Assembly: GCA_964633465.1 (NCBI GenBank)
Contig: CAZWGB010000026.1
Coordinates: 1 to 17,897 of the forward strand
DNA from: DTSX01 sp964633465
Lineage (GTDB): Bacteria; Pseudomonadota; Gammaproteobacteria; Steroidobacterales; UBA11654
Reading direction: 5' to 3'
DNA length: 17,897 nt
Below, in pieces: positions 7,547-14,753 of this stretch. The notes below the pieces were generated by a model, which was not told where the DNA came from, did no database searches, and worked only from the letters and a program-made list of their open reading frames with translations. A program made the position numbers and the translations under genes. The stretch's first letter is position 1, and each line of letters opens with the position of its first letter.

Positions 7547-8887
7547 TTACAATCCCAAACGATTTTCTAAATAATTGATGTCAGTTTTGCCTCTGTGAAA
7601 AGCATCAAGTTGCATGATTTCAATCTGCAAATCTTTATTTGTTTTAATCCCCTCTATGACCATTTCAGACAATGCTATCCGCATTCTATTGATAGCTGAT
7701 TCTCTGGTATTGGCATGGGCAACGACCTTAGCAATCATAGAATCATAGAAGGGTGGAACTACATATCCAGTATATAAATGGCTGTCTACTCTAATCCCCG
7801 GGCCTCCTGGGGGATGCCACAATGAAACTTTTCCTGGTGATGGTATAAATGTTTTCGGATCTTCCGCATTGATTCTGCATTCAATAGCGTGCCCTTTTTG
7901 GACTATTTTTTCTTGTTTCACGGACAGTGGAAGCTCCATTGCGATTCTTATTTGCTCTTTAACAATGTCAATACCCGTTATCATTTCAGTCACAGGATGC
8001 TCAACCTGTAATCTCGCATTCATTTCGATGAAATAGAATTCTCCATTTTCAAATAAGAACTCTAATGTTCCAGCGCTTCTATATCCAACTTGTTGACACA
8101 AGGTAATACACTTTTGAGTCATTTCTTCACGTTGTTTTTCCGAGATGCCAGGTGCTGGGGCCTCTTCTATAATTTTTTGCCAATTTCTCTGCATGGAGCA
8201 ATCTCTGTCCCCTAGACAGACAACATTGCCATGAGTGTCAGCTAGCATTTGAAATTCTATATGTCTTGGTTGCTCAAGTAATTTTTCCATATATATGGTG
8301 TCATCCCCAAATGCTGCCCTAGCTTCACCTCTTGTAAGGTCAATAGCGTGTTGCAGATTAGCTTTGGTGTGAGCTACTCTGACACCTTTGCCCCCACCTC
8401 CTGCTGCTGCTTTGATGATGACTGGATAGCCAATTTCATCTGCGGTCTTATAGATTTCTTCTTTGTTTTTGCCTAAAGGCCCATCCGATCCAGGGATGCA
8501 ATTGATCCCAGCTTCTTTGGCAATTTCAATGGCTGCCATTTTGTTGCCCATTGATTTTATGGTTTCAGGTTTTGGTCCAATGAAGATATAGCCGCTTTCC
8601 TCAACTTGTTCAGCAAAATCGCCGTTTTCCGATAAGAACCCATAGCCTGGATGTATCGCCATCGCATCGGTGACTTCTGCCGCACTGATGATGGAGGGCA
8701 TGTTTAAATAGCTATTTACTGATTCTGGTGGGCCAATGCATACAGATTCATCCGCAAGTAATACATGCTTTTGATTGCTATCTTCGGTTGAGTGTACAGC
8801 GACAGTTTTTATACCCAATTCATGACATGCTCTGAGAATCCTGAGCGCTATTTCCCCACGATTAGCAATGACGACCTTATCAAGCAT
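7547..8887 (-). CDS. accC: Acetyl-CoA carboxylase, biotin carboxylase subunit
   Basis: AccC carboxylates the biotin on AccB using ATP and bicarbonate, the first half-reaction of fatty acid synthesis. It has 446 residues against 449 in E. coli, with numbering almost unchanged. The N-terminal domain opens KVVIANRGEIALRILRA. ATP-grasp residues are present: Lys116, Lys159, the glycine loop GGGGKGVR (163-170), His209 and Lys238 (NWQK). The catalytic strand MNARLQVEHPVTEM carries Arg292 and Glu296. The C-terminal domain includes ECRINAEDP and FIPSPGKV. The ATG at 8887 lies two bases after the accB stop, so the two are translationally coupled. In many gammaproteobacteria the next genes are prmA and dusB; here the next gene is fis. 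Confidence 0.98.
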   Translation of the reverse strand: MLDKVVIANRGEIALRILRACHELGIKTVAVHSTEDSNQKHVLLADESVCIGPPESVNSYLNMPSIISAAEVTDAMAIHPGYGFLSENGDFAEQVEESGYIFIGPKPETIKSMGNKMAAIEIAKEAGINCIPGSDGPLGKNKEEIYKTADEIGYPVIIKAAAGGGGKGVRVAHTKANLQHAIDLTRGEARAAFGDDTIYMEKLLEQPRHIEFQMLADTHGNVVCLGDRDCSMQRNWQKIIEEAPAPGISEKQREEMTQKCITLCQQVGYRSAGTLEFLFENGEFYFIEMNARLQVEHPVTEMITGIDIVKEQIRIAMELPLSVKQEKIVQKGHAIECRINAEDPKTFIPSPGKVSLWHPPGGPGIRVDSHLYTGYVVPPFYDSMIAKVVAHANTRESAINRMRIALSEMVIEGIKTNKDLQIEIMQLDAFHRGKTDINYLENRLGL

Positions 8888-8889
8888 AG

Positions 8890-9339
8890 TTAATTTTGGT
8901 TAATCAGAAATAAGGCTTGGTCGTATTCAACTGGGTCTCCACTCTGAACCAGGATTCTCTCAACGATTCCATCAACATCGGATTCAATCTGATTCATCAT
9001 TTTCATAGCTTCAATTATGCATAAAGTGTCACCTTGAGAAACTTCATCACCTACTTTAACAAATGCTTCTGCGCCTGGTTCTGGAGTCAGAAAAAATGTT
9101 CCTATCATGGGGGCTAGAATTTTGTGAAAATTGTTTTGATGATTATTTTTTGTCGGTTCTATTGCACTATCTGATTCCATTACGACGGTATCTTTGGAGG
9201 TATAAACTTCTATTGGCTTGGGATCTTGTGGTGTTCGTCGAGTTATTCGAACGGTATCCTCACCTTCAGTAATCTCAATTTCAGATAAACCTGATTCTTC
9301 AAGTAATTGAATTAATTTTTTTACTTTTCGGATGTCCAT
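8890..9339 (-). CDS. accB: Acetyl-CoA carboxylase, biotin carboxyl carrier protein
   Basis: AccB carries the covalent biotin that shuttles carboxyl groups from AccC to the carboxyltransferase. The 149 residues comprise an N-terminal helix (MDIRKVKKLIQLLEESGLSE), a polar linker rich in Pro, Thr and Asn (about 35-70), and a biotinyl domain. The biotin site is EAMKMMNQI with target Lys113. TPEPGAEAFVKVGD is the 'thumb' loop found in bacterial acetyl-CoA carboxylase carriers. I took ATG 9339 because the family begins MDIRK; the TTG at 9342 directly before it would add one residue. aroQ ends four bases upstream. The linker is shorter than in E. coli and is not the Ala/Pro-rich type. Confidence 0.97.
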   Translation of the reverse strand: MDIRKVKKLIQLLEESGLSEIEITEGEDTVRITRRTPQDPKPIEVYTSKDTVVMESDSAIEPTKNNHQNNFHKILAPMIGTFFLTPEPGAEAFVKVGDEVSQGDTLCIIEAMKMMNQIESDVDGIVERILVQSGDPVEYDQALFLINQN

Positions 9340-9343
9340 CAAG

Positions 9344-9784
9344 CTATATTTTAGACAATTGGTCTATCGCTGATAAAATTGCTAACTCATAGCCTTTGAA
9401 ACCTAAACCAGAAATTGTTCCTTGAGCAATATCTGAAAAATACGAGTTTTTTCTAAACTCTTCTCTCGAAAAAATATTGCTGATGTGTATTTCTATAAAG
9501 GGAACATCTACAGCCAACATAACGTCTCTCAGAGCAACGCTAGTGTGCGTGAATGCTCCTGGATTGAAGATCATGTAATCTGTGGTTTGGGATTTTTCTT
9601 GTATGATATTAACTAATTCTGATTCTGAATTACTTTGACAAGCTTCTAAGAAACAGCCATTTTCTGTGGCAATATTGATTAATTCTTGGTTGATTTCATC
9701 AAGGCTTTTTTCACCATAGATTTCTGGCTCTCTTGTTCCAAGAAGATTTAGATTAGGTCCATTGATTACTAATATATTAGACAT
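9344..9784 (-). CDS. aroQ: Type II 3-dehydroquinate dehydratase
   Basis: AroQ dehydrates 3-dehydroquinate to 3-dehydroshikimate in the shikimate pathway; type II enzymes are small and form dodecamers. The 146 residues match the usual length. The start INGPNLNLLGTREPEIYG contains catalytic Tyr23. FNPGAFTHTS, the catalytic histidine in IEIHISN (His100), the REEFRKNSYFSD loop with its substrate-binding arginine, and ISGLGFKGYELA follow in order. The ATG at 9784 has no clear Shine-Dalgarno. It is the first gene of aroQ-accB-accC, after a 94-base gap to the tlpA-like gene that should hold its promoter, though I see no strong -35/-10 pair there. Confidence 0.96.
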   Translation of the reverse strand: MSNILVINGPNLNLLGTREPEIYGEKSLDEINQELINIATENGCFLEACQSNSESELVNIIQEKSQTTDYMIFNPGAFTHTSVALRDVMLAVDVPFIEIHISNIFSREEFRKNSYFSDIAQGTISGLGFKGYELAILSAIDQLSKI

Positions 9785-9878
9785 TTAAAATTAACACGTT
9801 TATAGAAGATAGCTACATTTTCCTAGAATATAACTACAAAATCAACGAAAATATAATAAAACCAGCATTGTGATCTTT

Positions 9879-10415
9879 TTAATATCCTAAAATTTCTGGT
9901 AAATCTTCTGCCTTAAGCTCAGTATTTTTGAACCAAGTGATTAGGCCATCAGGTTCAACGACCAGTGTATAGGGAAGAGTTGTAGCTGTATTGCCTAATT
10001 GCTGCATTATTTCATAGGCATCGCTTTGACCAACAAGTATTGGAAATTCTATTCCATATTCATGAATGAAATCTATTACTGGCTCATTTTGATCAACAGC
10101 TATACCGATTATTTCAATGTTATGCATATCCTTATTAAGATAAAGATTCTGTAGCATTGGCATCTCTCTTCTGCAGGGGACACACCATGTTGCCCAGAAA
10201 TTAATCAACATTCTCCGGTCAGACCATTCACTGATATTTCTAGTTTTGCCATCCAAGTCTTGAAGAGAAAATTGAACGATGTATCTAGGCTTATTATTTT
10301 CTGAATTGGTCAGCCATGATTTGATATGTGTCTCAATGTCAAAATATTTCACAATGGAAAAAACCACTAAAATTACTAACATTATTTGAGTAATTTTTCG
10401 AAAATTCAATTTCAA
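9879..10415 (-). CDS. Membrane-anchored TlpA/ResA-like thiol-disulfide oxidoreductase
   Basis: This 178-residue thioredoxin-fold protein is probably tethered to the inner membrane and faces the periplasm. A basic start (KLNFRK) is followed by a hydrophobic segment (about 9-23), then a domain with FSLQDLDGKTRNISEW, INFWATWCVPCRREMP (redox Cys78 and Cys81) and the cis-proline TTLPYTLVVEPDG (Pro148). These are AhpC/TSA-Redoxin (TlpA, ResA, CcmG-like) features. The start is TTG at 10415, overlapping the dsbD stop, with GGGAG seven bases upstream; the next ATG, at 10382, would lose the positive residues before the membrane segment. Overlap with dsbD implies that DsbD is its reductant. A role in cytochrome c maturation is possible but not shown. 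Confidence 0.9.
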   Translation of the reverse strand: MKLNFRKITQIMLVILVVFSIVKYFDIETHIKSWLTNSENNKPRYIVQFSLQDLDGKTRNISEWSDRRMLINFWATWCVPCRREMPMLQNLYLNKDMHNIEIIGIAVDQNEPVIDFIHEYGIEFPILVGQSDAYEIMQQLGNTATTLPYTLVVEPDGLITWFKNTELKAEDLPEILGY

Positions 10416-12217
10416 AGATTTGCTCCCAATGCTCTAGCTTGCATATTCCTGAGTCTACTTAAGTCATTGAATAACTCATCAGCTTTGGTTACCCCGATTT
10501 TTCTGAGATTCTTTTGCTCATCGCCGCTGATATTGAATATCAACATTGTTGGTGGGCCGAAAATACTGTATTTGCTCATCAGAGCTTGGTCTCTCTCATT
10601 ATTGAGAGAAACGTCAGCTTTGACAGTGTTAATTTCTGCCAAAAGACCAATAAGAGTTTCATTTGTGAATGTTTCTTTTTCTAATTGCCTGCAGGATACA
10701 CACCAATCAGCAGTAAAATATAACAATGTTATTTTGTTGTCTTTGGATGCTGTTGTAAGGGTTTGTTCAAGATCTTCGATTGACATAATTGGAGTAAATA
10801 ATGATTGACCGTCTACAAAAAGTTCTTGATTGGTATTTTCTTTTTCCATTCCCATGAATTGATTTATAAGCATTGAAAAGCCAATCAGAATAATGACAAA
10901 GCCAGACAAAATTTTTCTCCTTTCTTTGTTGTTTGAAAAACGCTGGTAAACTCTTGTGCCAGCAAAGTAAATTCCGGCAAAGATAATCAACATTGACCAA
11001 AGAATATTTATGATTTCAAAAGACACAAAAGGATTTAGTATCCAAATCGCTAAGCCAAACATTATAAAACCAAAAATTTCTTTAATTGTGTTGAGCCAAT
11101 TACCAGTTTTTGGCAACCATTTCCCTGCAGTTATACCAATCAAAATCAAAGGTATGCCCAGGCCTAAGCTCAGTGATGAAAGAGCAAGTATTCCTCTAAA
11201 TATATTTCCGCTTTCACCAATAACCATTAGTGTGGCGACTAAAGGAGGGGCAACGCAAGCAGTTACCAATAATGCGGAGAGTACACCCACTATAAGCACA
11301 CCTAGATAAGTACCACCTTTTTGCTTTGCTAGAATCAAATTAAATTTGTTCATGAGAACACTTGGCATTTGAATGTTGTATCGTCCGAGCATACCAAGTC
11401 CCAATATTGAAAACAGAATCGCCATAGCAATTAAAAATAAAGGCAGTCGAAATAATGCTTGAATTTGCTGTCCGGCAATTGCTGCAATGACCCCAGCAGT
11501 GGAATAAGTTATAGCCATACCTGCAACGTAAGTTAGCGAAAGTGAAAGACTTTTGAGGGTGTTATTTGTTCCCGATTGGCCAATTATGATGCCAGAAAGA
11601 ATGGGGATTGTGGGCAGGTGGCAGGGAGTGAATGCCAATAAGAATCCAAGACCAAGAAAGGTAATAAAAACCAGAAAGACATTACCATCTGAAATCAGGT
11701 TTCCCAGTCTATACTGTTCAGACTCAGTTGTTATATTGATTAAATTGGACCTGTTGAAATCGCTGTTATCCAAAAAAACTTCTCTTTGCCAAATCTGAGG
11801 TGGGTAGCACAAGCCAATATCGGCACATCCTTGCAGTTTAATTTCTAGAGTAAAATTATTGTTAATCAAGTCTTTTTCAGTAATATTCACTGGGATCGTG
11901 ACAATCATTGAATCTCGATAAATTTCTGTGGAGCCAAAAAATTCGTCGTAATGCGCCTTGCCTGTTGGCAGTTCTACTGGGATCAATTGTATATTTTGAT
12001 TGGTACTCGCATAAGAAATTTTATCTTTGTAAAGATAGTATCCCTGTTTAATTTCATGAGATATCACGATGTTTTTTGCTTGATATGAGACGGTAACTGG
12101 GAACGCTTGTTCAGGCTTTAATACCTGCTGTGCCAATACCAGTGGAGCAAAGGTTAATAGAAAGGCCAACAAAAAAGCTTTAGTCATATCAATGAAGTTT
12201 TTATCTGTATTCATCAT
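10412..12217 (-). CDS. dsbD: Thiol:disulfide interchange protein DsbD
   Basis: DsbD moves electrons from cytosolic thioredoxin across the inner membrane to periplasmic thiol proteins. The 601 residues (565 in E. coli) hold all three parts: a signal peptide (about 11-29, ending PLVLA before QQ); the alpha domain with CADIGLCYPP (Cys131 and Cys137); a multi-pass membrane domain (about 178-455) with TPCHLPTIPILSG (Cys199) and VTACVAPPL (Cys321); and a C-terminal thioredoxin domain with ADWCVSCRQLEKETF (Cys506 and Cys509). All six redox cysteines are present. Two adjacent ATGs (12217, 12214) and one at 12187 are possible starts; the last gives the most typical signal peptide. It diverges from groES across 217 bases and overlaps the tlpA-like gene by 4 bases. 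Confidence 0.96.
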   Translation of the reverse strand: MMNTDKNFIDMTKAFLLAFLLTFAPLVLAQQVLKPEQAFPVTVSYQAKNIVISHEIKQGYYLYKDKISYASTNQNIQLIPVELPTGKAHYDEFFGSTEIYRDSMIVTIPVNITEKDLINNNFTLEIKLQGCADIGLCYPPQIWQREVFLDNSDFNRSNLINITTESEQYRLGNLISDGNVFLVFITFLGLGFLLAFTPCHLPTIPILSGIIIGQSGTNNTLKSLSLSLTYVAGMAITYSTAGVIAAIAGQQIQALFRLPLFLIAMAILFSILGLGMLGRYNIQMPSVLMNKFNLILAKQKGGTYLGVLIVGVLSALLVTACVAPPLVATLMVIGESGNIFRGILALSSLSLGLGIPLILIGITAGKWLPKTGNWLNTIKEIFGFIMFGLAIWILNPFVSFEIINILWSMLIIFAGIYFAGTRVYQRFSNNKERRKILSGFVIILIGFSMLINQFMGMEKENTNQELFVDGQSLFTPIMSIEDLEQTLTTASKDNKITLLYFTADWCVSCRQLEKETFTNETLIGLLAEINTVKADVSLNNERDQALMSKYSIFGPPTMLIFNISGDEQKNLRKIGVTKADELFNDLSRLRNMQARALGANL

Positions 12218-12319
12218 ATTGCTTTAAGACATTCCCAAAAGGGTTATTTTTCAATTGATTATTTTATTATTTTTTTTGACAAATTAGAGATTATTTAATG
12301 AAAAAAACCTTATTCTGAC

Positions 12320-12347
12320 TTGAAATTTTTTAAACCATCCTTATTAT
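12320..12347 (+). promoter_or_regulatory. Sigma70-like promoter of groESL
   Basis: TTGAAA (12320-12325) and TATTAT (12342-12347) are 16 bases apart, a good housekeeping -35/-10 pair about 90 bases before groES. The predicted transcription start, near 12354, falls inside the CIRCE-type element. CTTGAAA also matches a heat-shock sigma32 -35, but I see no good C-rich -10 at the right distance. Confidence 0.6.
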
Positions 12348-12373
12348 TAGCACTCTCCTAGTGAGACTGCTAA
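12347..12373. promoter_or_regulatory. CIRCE-type operator (HrcA site) upstream of groESL
   Basis: The left arm TTAGCACTC (12347-12355) is a perfect match to the CIRCE consensus. After exactly nine bases comes GACTGCTAA (12365-12373), which differs from the consensus GAGTGCTAA at one position. The site overlaps the -10 and the expected transcription start, where HrcA binding would block groESL until heat or misfolded protein titrates the repressor. Confidence 0.85.
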
Positions 12374-12434
12374 AAATGCACAATGCATTAGGATAGGATT
12401 TATATAGACAAATAACAAATTGAGGAGCTGATAG

Positions 12435-12725
12435 ATGAATATTCGTCCACTTCAAGATCGTGTAATCATAAAGCGCATGGAAGAGGAAAAAACCTCCGAA
12501 GGCGGCATCATTATTCCTGATAGTGCAACTGAGAAACCAATAAAAGGCGAGGTTGTTGCTGTAGGTAATGGGCTTGTTCTCGACAATGGCGAAATACGAC
12601 CATTGGACTTAAAGGTCGGTGACAAGGTTCTATTTGGTAAATACAGTGGTACAGAAGTTAAACTGGATGGCGAAGAACTTTTGGTTATGAAAGAAGATGA
12701 TGTAATGGCTGTACTTGAGGCCTAA
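12435..12725 (+). CDS. groES: Co-chaperonin GroES
   Basis: GroES is the heptameric lid of the GroEL folding chamber in the cytosol. The 96 residues form the whole protein: MNIRPLQDRVIIKRMEEE, the mobile loop TSEGGIIIPDSATEKP that docks on GroEL (including the IIIP hydrophobic edge), then GEVVAVGNG, LKVGDKVLFGKYSGTEV and the final EDDVMAVLE. The ATG at 12435 has GAGGAG seven bases upstream. groEL follows after 59 bases with no terminator, so the two form one operon under the promoter and CIRCE-type operator just upstream. Confidence 0.98.
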   Translation: MNIRPLQDRVIIKRMEEEKTSEGGIIIPDSATEKPIKGEVVAVGNGLVLDNGEIRPLDLKVGDKVLFGKYSGTEVKLDGEELLVMKEDDVMAVLEA

Positions 12726-12784
12726 CACATTGCATCTAATCAACAAATTTAAATTTAAACAAATAAATATAAGAGGATAAACAA

Positions 12785-14431
12785 ATGGCTGCTAAAGAAG
12801 TTCAATTTGGTAATACTGCTCGTCAGAAGATGATTGCCGGGGTAAATGTATTAGCTGATGCGGTTAAGATAACACTTGGCCCTAAAGGGAGAAATGTTGT
12901 TCTTGACAAAAGTTTTGGTGCACCAACTGTCACTAAAGATGGTGTTTCAGTCGCTAAAGAAATTGAGTTAGAAGACAATTTTGAAAACATGGGTGCACAA
13001 ATGGTTAAGGAAGTTGCTTCACAAACTTCCGATGTTGCTGGTGATGGAACCACTACTGCTACTGTGCTTTCCCAAGCTATATTCAGAGAAGGCCTAAAAG
13101 CTGTTTCTGCTGGATTCAACCCCATGGATCTGAAACGCGGTATAGATAAAGCGACAAGAGTGGTCGTAGACAAGCTGGAATCAATCTCAGTGCCTTGCAC
13201 AGATGATACTGCTATTTCTCAGGTTGGAACCATTTCGGCCAACTCTGACCTTTCAGTTGGAGAGATCATAGCTGAGGCAATGCAGAAGGTAGGTAAAGAG
13301 GGTGTGATTACTGTCGAAGAAGGACAAGGATTGGATAACGAATTAGAAGTTGTAGAAGGTATGCAATTTGATCGGGGGTTTTTGTCACCGTATTTTATCA
13401 ACCAAGCTGAAAGCCAAAGTGTTGAGTTAGAAGAACCGTTCATACTCTTGTTTGATAAAAAAATATCCAACATCAGGGATTTATTGCCACTGCTTGAAGG
13501 TGTGGCTAAATCCGGAAGACCTTTATTGGTTATCGCTGAAGACATTGAAGGCGAAGCCTTGGCTACTTTGGTTGTTAATAACATCAGGGGCATCGTTAAA
13601 GTTGCTGGTGTTAAGGCACCTGGTTTTGGTGATCGTAGAAAAGCCATGTTGCAAGATATTGCAATCTTGACTGGTGGCCAGGTGATTTCAGAAGAAGTTG
13701 GACTAAGTTTGGAAAAGGCAACCTTAGAAGATTTGGGTAATGCCAAAAAAATTCAGATTACTAAAGAAAACACAACCGTAATCGATGGTGCTGGGACTGG
13801 TTCTGATATCAAATCAAGAATTGATCAAATCAATAGAGAGATTGAGGATTCATCATCAGATTATGACCGGGAAAAACTCCAAGAACGAGTTGCGAAACTC
13901 TCAGGAGGAGTTGCAGTGATCAAAGTGGGTGCCGCAACTGAAATTGAAATGAAAGAAAAGAAAGCTCGAGTTGAAGATGCTTTGCACGCGACAAGAGCAG
14001 CCGTTGAAGAAGGAATTGTTCCAGGAGGCGGTGTTGCACTTGTTCGAACAAAAGGATCTTTGGAGGACTTGGAAGGAGATAATGATGATCAAAATGTTGG
14101 CATCAATATTCTTAAAAAAGCTTTAGAAGAGCCGCTACGACAAATTGTTAGCAATTCAGGAAATGATGCTTCAGTTGTTCTTAATGAAGTAGCAAACGGT
14201 AAAGGTAACTATGGTTACAACGCAGCAACCGATGAGTATGGTGATTTGGTGGAGATGGGAATTATTGATCCAACCAAGGTAACCCGTTATGCACTACAAA
14301 ATGCTGCATCTGTTACTGGCCTTTTGCTAACAACAGAAGCAATGGTTGCCGATGCACCACAGGACGATGCGCCTGCTGCTGCACCGATGCCTGATATGGG
14401 CGGCATGGGCGGCATGGGCGGAATGATGTAA
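12785..14431 (+). CDS. groEL: Chaperonin GroEL
   Basis: GroEL is the 14-subunit ATP-driven folding chamber. The 548 residues equal the E. coli length and align end to end without gaps of note. Visible features are the N-terminal KEVQFGNTARQKM, the nucleotide loop LGPKGRNVVLDKSFGAP, DGTTTATVL with the ATP-site Asp, the apical domain (about 190-375) including APGFGDRRKAMLQD, EDALHATRAAVEEG with the catalytic Asp near 398, and the C-terminal GGMGGMGGMM tail. The ATG at 12785 follows AGAGGA. It is expressed with groES and ends at a strong intrinsic terminator. The clean match to gammaproteobacterial GroEL is one of the better pointers to the host group. Confidence 0.99.
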   Translation: MAAKEVQFGNTARQKMIAGVNVLADAVKITLGPKGRNVVLDKSFGAPTVTKDGVSVAKEIELEDNFENMGAQMVKEVASQTSDVAGDGTTTATVLSQAIFREGLKAVSAGFNPMDLKRGIDKATRVVVDKLESISVPCTDDTAISQVGTISANSDLSVGEIIAEAMQKVGKEGVITVEEGQGLDNELEVVEGMQFDRGFLSPYFINQAESQSVELEEPFILLFDKKISNIRDLLPLLEGVAKSGRPLLVIAEDIEGEALATLVVNNIRGIVKVAGVKAPGFGDRRKAMLQDIAILTGGQVISEEVGLSLEKATLEDLGNAKKIQITKENTTVIDGAGTGSDIKSRIDQINREIEDSSSDYDREKLQERVAKLSGGVAVIKVGAATEIEMKEKKARVEDALHATRAAVEEGIVPGGGVALVRTKGSLEDLEGDNDDQNVGINILKKALEEPLRQIVSNSGNDASVVLNEVANGKGNYGYNAATDEYGDLVEMGIIDPTKVTRYALQNAASVTGLLLTTEAMVADAPQDDAPAAAPMPDMGGMGGMGGMM

Positions 14432-14453
14432 AGAAGCTTATTGCTAAAAGAAT

Positions 14454-14483
14454 AAAAGCCCTGCTAAGCAGGGCTTTTTTTTT
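14454..14483 (+). terminator. Intrinsic terminator of groESL
   Basis: AAGCCCTGC (14456-14464), loop TAA, then GCAGGGCTT form a perfect 9-bp GC-rich stem, which A-T pairs can extend outward by two. A run of nine T (14475-14483) follows at once. It lies 22 bases after the groEL stop and separates the chaperonin operon from the next genes. Confidence 0.93.
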
Positions 14484-14573
14484 AAATCCTTTATATACTT
14501 TTTAGAGATACAGCTTTAGTGTTTATCAGAGCTGTTTTATCATTGGTTGAATAAAATCTTGTGAGTTTCAAAA

Positions 14574-14753
14574 ATGGCAACAAACCAAGAAAAATTTGTA
14601 AAAATAAGTAAAGAAGAGCTGCCCTTATCTTGTCCTATGCCGGATTACGATGATTGGGATGGGCATCCAAGGGTTTTTTTGCCGGTTGATTCTGCAAGAA
14701 CAACTTGTCCTTATTGCGGCACTATCTATCAATTGATTGACTTTGATGACTAA
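14574..14753 (+). CDS. Small zinc-finger protein, zf-CHCC type (NDUFS6-like fold)
   Basis: This 59-residue protein carries one zinc-finger domain of the zf-CHCC family (Pfam zf-CHCC, also found in mitochondrial complex I subunit NDUFS6). Cys20 (LSCPMPD), His31 (WDGHPRVFLP) and the pair Cys45/Cys48 (CPYCGTIYQL) should bind one zinc. The run SCPMPDYDDWDGHPRVFLP is close to what I recall for the many small gammaproteobacterial members, whose role is unknown. It starts at ATG 14574 and its stop lies inside the start of the glycosyltransferase gene (8-base overlap), so the two are almost certainly translated together. I recall such genes beside LPS or ilvE genes in other gammaproteobacteria, as here. 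Being only 59 codons, it could easily be missed. Confidence 0.9.
   Translation: MATNQEKFVKISKEELPLSCPMPDYDDWDGHPRVFLPVDSARTTCPYCGTIYQLIDFDD

Noticed and set aside
9785..9878. Promoter or small RNA in the tlpA-aroQ gap
   Set aside because: The stretch is very AT-rich with several loose TATA-like words, but no -35/-10 pair with acceptable spacing and no hairpin with a T run.
12319..12346. Sigma32 heat-shock promoter for groESL
   Set aside because: The CTTGAAA fits a -35, but no C-rich -10 lies at the right distance, while a TATTAT box fits sigma70 and a CIRCE-type element explains heat control.
13219..13746. Open frame of 175 codons on the minus strand inside groEL
   Set aside because: It lies wholly within a highly conserved groEL, its product is Ser/Pro/Thr rich with no family resemblance, and no ribosome-binding site is evident; an antisense shadow of a strongly biased gene.
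14391..14431. Tandem GGCATGGGC-like repeats
   Set aside because: They encode the normal Gly-Gly-Met tail of GroEL and are not a separate repeat element.
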